Origin: Lunularia cruciata
Lineage: Eukaryota; Streptophyta; Marchantiopsida; Lunulariales; Lunulariaceae
DNA: 64,000 nt
Direction of reading: 5' to 3'
NCBI GenBank assembly: GCA_948567375.1
Contig: OX419756.1
Coordinates: 27,320,552 to 27,384,551, forward strand
In this document: in pieces, positions 22,576 through 31,500 of the stretch
Layout: every line of letters starts with the position of its first letter
How positions within the stretch are numbered: position 1 is the first letter of the stretch
The notes under the pieces: model-generated
What the model was told of the DNA's origin: nothing
The model's input: only the letters and a program-made list of their open reading frames with translations
The model's database searches: none
Position numbers and translations under genes: made by a program

Positions 22576-23326
22576 TATTCTTGCTATTCATTTTCTTCAC
22601 AATGACAATTAGAGACATCCATTCTGAATTCTCTACCTCAAAGATAAACCCAGCCTCCTTGAGCTTATCAATCTCCTCCTTCACAACCAAAGATATTGGT
22701 GGGCTAATGCGGTGTTGCTTTTGGCGGATTGATCTTGCATGTGACTCCACCTCTATCTTGTGCTCCTCCAAGGTGACTTCCTTCAAATCCTTGTAACTAA
22801 AAGCAAACACATGGATGAACTTGAGGAAAATCTCCTCAAATCTCACCTTCTCCTCCTTGGTAACATTTGGGCCATACTTGAGGGTAGCTAACCTTCTCTC
22901 TACCTCCTCAAGTGTCAATGGTGATTTGTCAAGGTCCTTCAAAACCTCTGGCTTAGGTGCAAAATCCATAGCACACAAAGGATACACATCTGAATCAGAT
23001 TCAGATTCATCCTCCTTTGTGGAAGTCTCCTCTTCCATGCTTGTGTCCACACTTGAAGCTCCTTCTTCAGAATCTGATTCCCAATAATCAGAAGATGGTG
23101 TATCTGAATGTGAAGTGTTGGTGGTATTAGTCACAGGAACTGTGACTCTATGGTTTGATGGCCCAATCCTCAAGTACCCTTTGTGCCATCGATCAGTTGT
23201 GCGTGCTGCTCTCAACCATGGCCTCCCAAGAAGTAAGTCATAGCTTGAATCCTTCAAGACTTGGAAAGTCATGAGATTTTGAACTCCCATAACTGAAACT
23301 AGCACTTTATCCATCACCCCTATTGG
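22571..23326 (-). pseudogene. Gy1 copy B protease-RT linker and RT start
   Basis: The open segment of 248 codons begins in the second half of the protease domain (Met-Thr-Phe-Gln-Val-Leu-Lys). It crosses the acidic Ser/Asp/Glu-rich linker and reaches the RT fingers (Ile-Val-Ile-Val-Lys-Lys) before the element ends. A stop at about 23327 (Gln-Val then TGA) separates it from the gag-protease frame above. No RT catalytic residue is included. Confidence 0.85.
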
Positions 23327-24931
23327 TCAAACTTGTTGCTTGTTTGCCATGCTCACCACAAATGTTGAAGGTCTTGAGGGTATCATACCCAACTTCTTCA
23401 TCAACCTTTCTGACATGGCATTCACTGCTGATCCTCCATCAACCAATGCATCCTTGATGTTGTGACCATTCACTCTCACATCAATCTTGAAAGCATATTC
23501 ACAAGCCTCCCATGGTGCTGGCTTGGCATCCACCACCCCCATTGATATTGGAGCTTTTGCCTTCTTCTTCTTGTTGCTCCTTGTAGAACTCAAACCATCT
23601 CTAAGCTCCTTTCTCAAGGTAGGGTTCAAAGCGATCAATTGGCCCACTGTGATGTTAGCCTTGTGACTACCAACATCCTCCAACACATTGTAGTTCCATT
23701 GTTGCTTGGAGATCAAGAAGTCCTCCATCCCCAACTTCTTCCTTGGAGTCTTTGTTGTTGATGGTGTTGAGGTGCGAGTGCTCCTAGTAGACATAGGAGT
23801 ATCTTTGCTTGGAGTGAATCCTTGAGAAGAGTGAACATCCTCTGCAAAACGAGCTCTCTTCTTCTCTTGTGCCAAAAGCTCCAAATTAAGACTCTTGGAG
23901 TTTGAGCACTCTCCCTTCTCATACTTGCTCTCCACCACATCTATGGATGCTATCCTCTTACCTTTGTTTGGATAAGGACCCACTTGGGTTTCACTACCAC
24001 CCTCTTTCCCTCTATTGGCTCCCTCATAACCCCTTCCTCCATGGTAAGTGGAATTTGGGCAATTCCTTTGGATATGGCCTCTTCCTCCACAACCAAAACA
24101 ATTCCAATCATTGAAATTGTTGGCTGGTTGAACTCCTCTATATGGATAGTTTCCATAACTCCTAGGCCCTCTCCCTACATTCTGATCCACCTCTCTCTTC
24201 TCCTATAGTTGCACCACATTGATCTTGAGATCCACAAGTTGTTCTGTGATGGTTTGAAGTGGATCCTTTGGTGGAGGTGCAAGAATTGGAGCAACTACTA
24301 CTTGTGGTGCAACCCTTGTCACCAAAGTATCAGAAGTTCCACCACACTTTTAGCTTTGAGGAGGATGCTCAACCTCCTTCACCACCAAATCACTCTCATC
24401 CCCTTCTAAACTCTCCTCCATACGAATTGCGATCTTGATAGCTTCAACCTTGGAAGAAGGTTTCTCTATCTCACCTTGCTTCTAATTTGTGTTCTCAACC
24501 CTCCCACAAAATTCTTGGTGAGCATGGCCCCTATGCCAATCATTGTAGTCTCCACCCTTCCTCAACACTATGCAAAATCTGGACTCTAACTTTTCCACTC
24601 TTTCCACATAGACTCTCACTTTCTCTCCTTCTCCTTGCTTGAGAAATGTAACCTCACTCATCAATCTCTCATAACTCTCATCAGGAAGAAAGTTCTCAAT
24701 GAGTGTTGAAGTCAAAGTCTCCTAAGACTCCTCTTCCCCATCTCTCCTCTCTCTCTTTTGGTATTCTGACTCATACCATGTAAGTGTTGCATCCTCAAAT
24801 AAATCTGGTAATAATGAGGCCCACTCATTCTTCCTCCTCTCATTGTTTCCTATGCAAGCTCTCTTGAAGTTTCTCACAAAGGCCTCCACATCTTCTCCAT
24901 CCTTGCCAAAGAAAACTGGAAATTTCCCCAT
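23327..24931 (-). pseudogene. Gy1 copy B gag and protease
   Basis: The gag start lies at 24931 (Met-Gly-Lys-Phe-Pro-Val-Phe-Phe-Gly-Lys-Asp). Stops near 24720, 24480, 24350 and 24200 break the frame. From 24190 the 287-codon segment is open and contains the CCHC zinc knuckle (Cys-Phe-Gly-Cys) and the protease site Val-Asp-Gly-Gly-Ser. Compared with copy C the frame carries four or more stops and cannot make Gag. Confidence 0.88.
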
Positions 24932-25176
24932 CTTAACCTCTCACTATCTTTCTTTCTCTCAATTTTTTTCTCTTTTCTTTTCTCTCACTTTATTACTAAT
25001 AGAGTATATACATGACTAACACCATCTGAGAATAATCCACTCTAGGGAACAAAAAAAGTTCAGGTTTCTCTAAGATTTCTATAGCAACATCAAATCCTAG
25101 AGTGCATATTAATCCTAACTCTCATGGATAGTTTATCCATAAGTTGAAAGATTATCTCCATCACTAATCTTGAGAA

Positions 25177-25641
25177 CTAGTTGATGAAGGTGGTAGTTGT
25201 TTCAGTAGCTATACTAAGACTCTCTCCAAGATCCTTCACCAAAGTCTCCAAAAGTGATTTTACTCCACTACACTCATGTCCTTTTGGATGTCCTTTTGGA
25301 AGTCCACAAACCTCACACAGCTCCTTGGTCTTAGATCTTCTCCCTCCCAATCTTAGTGAAGAAGGTCCAACATGCAAACCCAAGTCAAGTAAGCCTCTCC
25401 TTTCCCTCAATCTCTTGCTCTCAAAGGTCAATGGACATGAACTTGCCTTATGTCCCTTCTCTCCACATAGAAAGCACTTAGACTCACTCTTTCCTCCAAG
25501 TGGTGTAGGTTTTTGGATACTCTCAACACTTTCTTCAAATTCTGTTGTAAACTCTCTTTTCCTCAAATCCACCCCTAAAATCACCTCAAACCCTTGGGGA
25601 ACCTTGCATAATCTTAATTTCCACTCTTGATGACCCTCCAT
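25177..25641 (-). CDS. Gy1 ORF1 (zinc-knuckle leader protein), copy B
   Basis: The 154-codon frame starts at the same Met-Glu-Gly-His-Gln-Glu as copies A and C and is open to its own stop, although gag next to it is broken. Both zinc motifs are kept. The second contains a short duplication (Gly-Leu-Pro-Lys-Gly-His-Pro-Lys-Gly-His). The last residues differ because of a frame change (ends Thr-Thr-Phe-Ile-Asn). It is described in full at 37294-37767. Confidence 0.6.
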   Translation of the reverse strand: MEGHQEWKLRLCKVPQGFEVILGVDLRKREFTTEFEESVESIQKPTPLGGKSESKCFLCGEKGHKASSCPLTFESKRLRERRGLLDLGLHVGPSSLRLGGRRSKTKELCEVCGLPKGHPKGHECSGVKSLLETLVKDLGESLSIATETTTTFIN

Positions 25642-26292
25642 GTTCCCAAGATGAATCTAAACACTCAAACATACTTTTTGTTGATCTCAAACTCCTCATG
25701 CATGAGATCTCCATTCTGTAGAATTGACCCTTCCTCACAATGTAACTCAAATCTCCCAACCTGTATGTAAAAGTCCTTTGAAATTTTTCACACTAGATAA
25801 CAACTCTAGGTCGTTCCTCCTTGCAAAATTTCAGATCTTTTCATCAAGCCAATCGGCCTAGACACCTTTCTATTCAGCACACATAGTTCAGATTTGGTCT
25901 CAAAACCACCCCCCTCACTTCAAAAACTCATCGCCCTGCGCAAAAATGATCTCTCTCAAATTTTTGTAGCAGCAGGTACAATACAATGCACTGAATTTTC
26001 TTGGAAATTTTCAAGACAATTCATTGAAAATTGAAGAAATGGCACACTCTGTACAATTTTCCAAAGAGCATGCAGTTGCGGGAGCACTTTACCCTATCAA
26101 CTTTCAAAAATTCTAGCCCAGTGCGCATAGTAGCTCTCATAATAATATCAAGTGTGCTAACTATAAGATATCCCAAGCTATCATGTGTAGAAATTTCAAG
26201 TCCAGATCTCAAACTTGAGATTTTGCCCAAAATCACCTTAATCCCCAAAATCTACAATCCACCTCACACAATCTCTCCAATTCCTCTCATGT

Positions 26293-26296
26293 GTAC
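26293..26296 (+). repeat. 4-bp target-site duplication of copy A (GTAC)
   Basis: GTAC precedes the 5' LTR and recurs at 34119-34122 right after the 3' LTR. The uninterrupted site in copy F reads CATGTGTACAAGATG, with GTAC once. Confidence 0.9.
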
Positions 26297-26988
26297 TGTA
26301 ACACCCATTTGTGCATGTGTGTGGTATTGTGATATTTAGCTTGGTATTACAAGTACTTAAGAGATACTATTTATATAGAGATAAAGGATGGTTCTATATT
26401 AGTCATGGTTAGCTAAAGTTAGTCATAGCTAAGATAGATGGGACCTTACTTTAGAGGAAGTAGAAAAGATGAGCACCACTATTTTGGATTTTAGTGTGTT
26501 GACTTGGTATTATTCCTAGGTGTTTGGCTTTGGGGAAAGAGTTGAGAACTCTTGGGCCCGCAAGCCTTTTTGTTTTGGATTCTTCTTTAGTCCAAGGATA
26601 GCCCATGTGAAGGAATCCTTGCTTTAGTGGTTTGGTCAAGATAAGACCACATGCTTAGAGGAATATGCCCATGTGAATGGATATTCCTTTCTACTTTTTG
26701 ACTTTACTTGACTTTTAGTCTAGTAACTTGAGTTACTACGGTAATTAGTAACTTTGGTACGTAACTATTTCACAAGTATATAAACAAGGGGTGAGGAGGT
26801 ACTCATCATCCTTTCATTTGCAACTATCTCTCTCTCATTGAGTTCTCTAGTGAGCAATGTCTTGAGTCTTGGAGTGTTAGCCTTGGAGGAGTATGATGTA
26901 GTTGGGCTTCCTTGCCTTCTTAGTCCATGGTGCGCTACCATAATAGCCATCAGAGGTTCATCCTGAGTGAGAGACATGCCGGCTCACA
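26297..26988 (+). repeat. 5' LTR of copy A
   Basis: This 692-bp LTR begins TGTAACACCCATTTGTGC and ends GCCGGCTCACA. Its partner is 33429-34118. It carries ACATGCC near its end where the 3' LTR has ACAGGCC. Confidence 0.95.
26777..26784 (+). promoter_or_regulatory. TATA box in the copy A 5' LTR
   Basis: TATATAAA lies 212 bp before the LTR end in a context (CACAAG before, CAAGGGG after) that is conserved in all Gy1 LTRs. It is the likely Pol II promoter of the element, with transcription expected to start about 25-30 bp downstream. Confidence 0.65.
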
Positions 26989-27200
26989 TTTTTGGTTCCG
27001 TTGCCGGGACCTCTCTAGAAGGCAAGATAATGTTCCGCGTCCAATTCTACATTAGGCAGAAGGAGGCTATGAGAGCTCACTTGGAGAGAACATTAGGAGA
27101 GGAGAGGGCTGAACTTATGTTAGAGAACCAAGATCCATTTGTATACCCTGTAGTTCATTATGATGTCTTTGAGGTGATTTTGTACATCTTGTACACATGA
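26976..27200 (+). CDS. Short leader frame starting in the LTR and crossing the PBS (copy A)
   Basis: This 74-residue frame starts at an ATG 13 nt before the end of the 5' LTR. It reads through the PBS and stops just before the site where copy A-like elements insert. The same frame is open in copies C (36423-36647), H, F and B, but the ATG is present only in A, C and H. The product would be Glu/Arg/Leu-rich and has no known domain. It may be a translated upstream frame that controls ORF1 or gag-pol, or it may be open by chance among close relatives. Confidence 0.3.
   Translation: MPAHIFGSVAGTSLEGKIMFRVQFYIRQKEAMRAHLERTLGEERAELMLENQDPFVYPVVHYDVFEVILYILYT
26993..27010 (+). promoter_or_regulatory. 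Primer-binding site of copy A
   Basis: TGGTTCCGTTGCCGGGAC lies 4 bp after the LTR end. It resembles the TGGCGCCGTTGCCGGGG type of primer site known from Athila/Tat-like plant Gypsy elements. The exact tRNA cannot be named from the sequence alone. Confidence 0.65.
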
Positions 27201-27848
27201 GAGGAATTGGAGAGATTGTGTGAGGTGGATTGTAGATTTTGGGGATTAAGGTGATTTTGGGTAAAATCTCAAGTTTGAGATCTGGACTTGAGATTTCTAC
27301 ACATGATAGCTTGGGTTATCTTTCAGTTAGCACACTTGAAATTATTGAGAGAGCTTCTATGCGCATTGGGCTAGAATTTTTGAAAGTTGATAGGGTAAAG
27401 TGCTCCCGCAACTGCATGCTCTCTGGAAAATTGTACAGAGTCTGCCATTTCTTCAATTTTCAGTGAATTGTCCTGAAAATTTCCAAGGAAATTGAGTGCA
27501 TTGTATCCTACCTGCTGCCACAAAAATGAGAGAGAGATCGTTATTGTGCAAGGCGTTATGAGTTTTTGAAGTGAGAGGGGTGGTTTTCAGACCAAATCTA
27601 AAATATGGATGCTGAATAGAAAGGTGTCTAGGCCAAAAGGCTCAATGAAAAGATCTGAAATTTTGCAGGGAGGGACGCCCTGGAGTTGTGCTCAAGTGTG
27701 GAAAATTTCAGAGGACTGTGACATATTGGTTGGGAGATTTGAGTGACATTGTGAGGAAGGGTCAATTCTGCAGAGTGGAGATCTCATGCATGAGAAGTTT
27801 GAGATCAACAAAAAGCATGTTTGAGTGTTTAGATTCATCTTGGGGAAC

Positions 27849-28322
27849 ATGGAGGGTCATCAAGAGTGGAAATTGAGATTATGCAAGGTTCCCCAAGGGT
27901 TTGAGGTGATTGTAGGGGTGGATTTGAGGAAAAGAGAGTTTACAATAGAATTTGAAGAGAGTATTGAGAGGATCCAAAAACCTACACCACTTGGAGGAAA
28001 GAGTGAGTCTAAGTGCTTTCTATGTGGAGAGAATGGACATAAGGCAAGTTCATGTCCATTGACCTTTGAGAGCAAGAGATTGAGGGAAAGGAGAGGCTTA
28101 CTTGACTTGGGTTTGCATGTTGGACCTTCTTCACCAAGATTGGGAGGGAGAAGATCTAAGACCAAGGAGTTGTGTGAGGTTTGTGGAGTTGAAGGACTTC
28201 CAAAAGGACATGAGTGTAGTGGAGTAAAAGCACTTTTGGAAACTTTGGTGAAGGATCTTGGAGAGAGTCTTAGTACAGCTACAGAAATACTACCACCTTC
28301 ATCAGCTAGTTCTCAAGATTAG
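27849..28322 (+). CDS. Gy1 ORF1 (zinc-knuckle leader protein), copy A
   Basis: This is a 157-residue gene between the PBS and gag-pol, where most Ty3/Gypsy elements have none. It is the same protein as in copy C, where it is described in full. The C-x2-C-x4-H-x4-C and C-x2-C-x8-H-x-C motifs are intact; one change (Gly-Glu-Asn-Gly-His for Gly-Glu-Lys-Gly-His) lies inside the first knuckle. In this copy one extra G before the ATG opens the frame a further 8 codons upstream (from 27825). The spacer to gag-pol is 234 bp and strongly structured. Confidence 0.7.
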   Translation: MEGHQEWKLRLCKVPQGFEVIVGVDLRKREFTIEFEESIERIQKPTPLGGKSESKCFLCGENGHKASSCPLTFESKRLRERRGLLDLGLHVGPSSPRLGGRRSKTKELCEVCGVEGLPKGHECSGVKALLETLVKDLGESLSTATEILPPSSASSQD

Positions 28323-28343
28323 TGATGGAGATAATCTTTCAAC

Positions 28344-28498
28344 TTATGGATAAACTATCCATGAGAGTTAGATTAATATGCACTCTAGGATTTGATGTTG
28401 CTATAGAAATCTTGGAGCAACCTGAACCTTTTGTGTTCCCTAGAGTGGATTATTCTCAGATGGTGTTAGTCATGTATATACTCTATTAGTAATAGAGT
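28344..28498 (+). promoter_or_regulatory. Set of stem-loops between ORF1 and gag-pol (copy A)
   Basis: Four perfect inverted repeats lie in the spacer: ATGGATA/TATCCAT with a 3-nt loop (28346-28362); CACTCTAGG/CCTAGAGTG (28381-28389 with 28439-28447) enclosing GTTGCT/AGCAAC (28397-28402 with 28416-28421); and ACTCTATT/AATAGAGT with a 3-nt loop (28480-28498). A purine-rich tract (28499-28550) leads to the gag-pol ATG. All are also present in copy C at +9445. A role in packaging, dimerisation or translation of the downstream gene is an inference. Confidence 0.55.
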
Positions 28499-28556
28499 GA
28501 GAGAAAAGAAAAGAGAAAAAAAAATTGAGAGAAAAGAAAGATAGTGAGGGGTTAAG

Positions 28557-31500
28557 ATGGGGAAACTTCCGGTTTTCTTTGGCAAGGATGGAGAAGATGT
28601 GGAGGCCTTTGTGAGAGACTTCAAGAGAGCTTGCATAGGAAACAATGAGAGGAGGAAGAATGAGTGGGCCTCATTATTACCAGATTTCTTTGAGGATGCA
28701 GCACTTACATGGTATGAGTCAGAATACCAAAAGAGAGAGAGGAGAGAGGGGGAAGAGGAGTCTTGGGAGACTTTGACTTCAACACTCATTGAGAACTTTC
28801 TTCCTGATGAGAGTTATGAGAGATTGATGAGTGAGGTTACATTTCTCAAGCAAGGAGATGGAGAGAAAGTGAGGGTCTATGTGGAAAGAGTGGAAAAGTT
28901 GGAGTCTAGATTTCGCATAGTGTTGAGGAAGGGTGGGAATGATGTGGAGACTACAATGATTGGCATAGGGGCCATGCTCACCAAGAATTTTGTGGGAGGA
29001 TTGAGACCACAAATTAGAAGCAAGGTGAGATATGAGAAACCTTCTTCCAAGGTTGAAGCTATCAAGATCGCAATTCGTATGGAGGAGAGTTTGGAAGGGG
29101 ATGAGAGTGATTTGGTGGTGAAGGAGGTTGTGCATCCTCCTCAAGGCTATAAGTATGGTGGAACTTCTGATACTTTGGTGACAAGGGTTGCACCACAAGT
29201 AGTAGTTGCTCCAGTTCTTGCACCTCCACCAAAAGATCCACTCCAAACCATCACAGAACAACTTGCGGATCTCAAGATCAATGTGGTGCAACTATGGGAG
29301 AAGAGAGAGGTGGATCAGAATGTAGGGAGAGGGCCTAGGAGTTATGGAAACTATCCATATAGAGGAGGCCAACCAGCCAACAATTTCAATGATAGAAATT
29401 GTTTTGGTTGTGGAGGAAGAGGCCATATCCAAAGGAATTGCCCAAATTCCACTTACCATGGAGGAAGGAGTTATGAGGGAGCCAATAGAGGGAAAGAGGG
29501 AGGTAGTGAAACCCAAGTGGCTCCTAATCCCAACAAAGGTAAGGGGATAGCATCCATAGATGTGGTTGAGAGCAAGTATGAGAAGGGAGAGTGCTCAAAC
29601 TCCAAGGGTCTTAATTTGGAGCTTTTGGCACAAGAGAAGAAGAGAGCTCGTTTTGCAGAGGATGTTCACTCTTCTCAAGGATTTACTTCAAGCAAGGATA
29701 CTCCTATGTCTACTAGGAGCACTCGCACCTCAACACCATCAACAACAAAGACTCCAAGGAAGAAGTTGGGGATGGAGGACTTCTTGATCTCAAAGCAACA
29801 ATGGAACTACAATGTGTTGGAGGACGTTGGTAGTCACAAGGCTAACATCACAGTGGGCCAATTAATTGCTTTGAACCCTACCTTGAGAAAGGAGCTTAGA
29901 GGTGGTTTGAGTTCTACAAGGAGCAAGAAGAAGAAGAAGGCAAAAGTTCCAGTATCAATGGGGGTGGTGGATGCCAAGCCAGCACCATGGGAAGCTTGTG
30001 AATATGCCTCCAAGATTGATGTGAGAGTGAATGGTCACAACATCAAGGATGCATTGGTTGATGGAGGATCAGCAGTGAATGCCATGTCAGAAAGGTTGAT
30101 GAAGAAGTTGGGTATGATACCCTCAAGACCTTCAACATTTGTGGTGAGCATGGCAAACAAGCAACAAGTTCGACCAGTAGGGGTGATGGATAAGGTAGTA
30201 GTTTCAGTTATGGGAGTTCAAAATCTCATGACTTTCCAAGTCTTGAAGGATTCAAGCTATGACTTACTTCTTGGGAGGCCATGGTTGAGAGCAGCACGCA
30301 CAACTGATCGATGGCACAAAGGGTACTTGAGGATTGGGCCATCAAACCATAGAGTCACTGTTCCTGTGACTAACACCACCGACACTTCACATTCAGATAC
30401 CCCATCTTCTGATTATTGGGAATCAGATTTTGAAGGAGCTTCAGGTGTGGACACAAGCATGGAAGAGGAGACTTCCACAAAGGAGGATGAATCTGAATCT
30501 GATTCAGATGTGTATCCTTTGTGTGCTATGGATTTTGCACCTAAGCCAGAGGTTTTGAAAGACCCAGATAAATCACCATTGACACTTGAGGAGGTAGAGA
30601 GAAGGTTATCTACCCTCAAGTATGGCCCAAATGTTACCAAGGAGGAGAAGGTGAGATTTGAGGAGATTTTCCACAAGTTCATCCATGTGTTTGCTTTTAG
30701 TTACAAGGATTTGAAGGAAGTCACCTTGGAGGAGCACAAGATAGAGGTGGAGTCACATGCAAGACCAATCCGACAAAAGCAACGTCGCATTAGCCCACCA
30801 ATATCTTTGGTTGTGAAGGAGGAGATTGATAAGCTCAAGGAGGCTGGATTTATCTTTGAGGTGGAGAATTCAGAATGGGTGTCTCCAATTGTCATTGTGA
30901 AGAAAAAGAATGGCAAGCTTCGGGTATGTGTGGATTACAAGAAGCTCAATGCTGTTACCAAGAAGGACTACTACCCATTGCCATTCATTGATGAGATCTT
31001 GGAGGAGGTTGCAGGTCATGAGAGGTACAGTTTTGGAGATGGTTATAGTGGATATAACCAAATCAAGATTGCACCAGAGCATCAACAACTCACCACATTC
31101 ACCACACCTTGGGGAACTTACGCTTTCAAGGTCATGCCTTTTGGGCTTTGCAATGCTCCAGCCACATTCCAACGGTTCATGAACAAGGTATTTGAACCTT
31201 TCATTGGGAAATTTGTGAGAGATTTCATTGATGACTTTTGTGTCTATGGGAGCAAGGAGGAGCACTTTGAGCACCTAATCAAAGTCTTGCAACGCTTGGA
31301 TGAGGCAAATGCATCACTCAACCCAGAGAAGTGCATTTTTGGATGTGAAGAAGGTCTACTTTTGGGGCATATCATCTCCAAGGATGGAATAGCAGTTGAT
31401 CTTGAGAAGGTGAGGAAAATCTCAGACCTTCCATTCCCTTCAAGCTTGACAAAGTTACGCCAATTCTTGGGGATGGTTGGGTACTATAGGAGGTTCATCT

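Larger units (their letters stand above)
22576..26296 (-). mobile_element. Gy1 copy B, main part (truncated in RT, split by copy A)
   Basis: In minus-strand order the element starts at its 5' LTR (34325-35016) and leader (34119-34324), is interrupted by copy A, and continues here. It then shows leader (25642-26296), ORF1, spacer, gag-protease and the first part of RT, and breaks off near 22576 inside the RT fingers against chromovirus LTR sequence. The 3' half of pol and the 3' LTR are missing. The sequence on both sides of copy A joins to the uninterrupted leader CATGTGTACAAGATGTAC seen in copies F and H. Confidence 0.92.

Noticed and set aside
27239-27466. A 75-codon frame in the Gy1 leader, open in copies A, F, B and H
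   Set aside because: It has no ATG start and is shifted in intact copy C, so it is probably open by chance.
28466-28789. Frames of 60-170 codons on the minus strand opposite gag-pol in copies A and C
   Set aside because: They are reverse-strand shadows of the real gag-pol frame.
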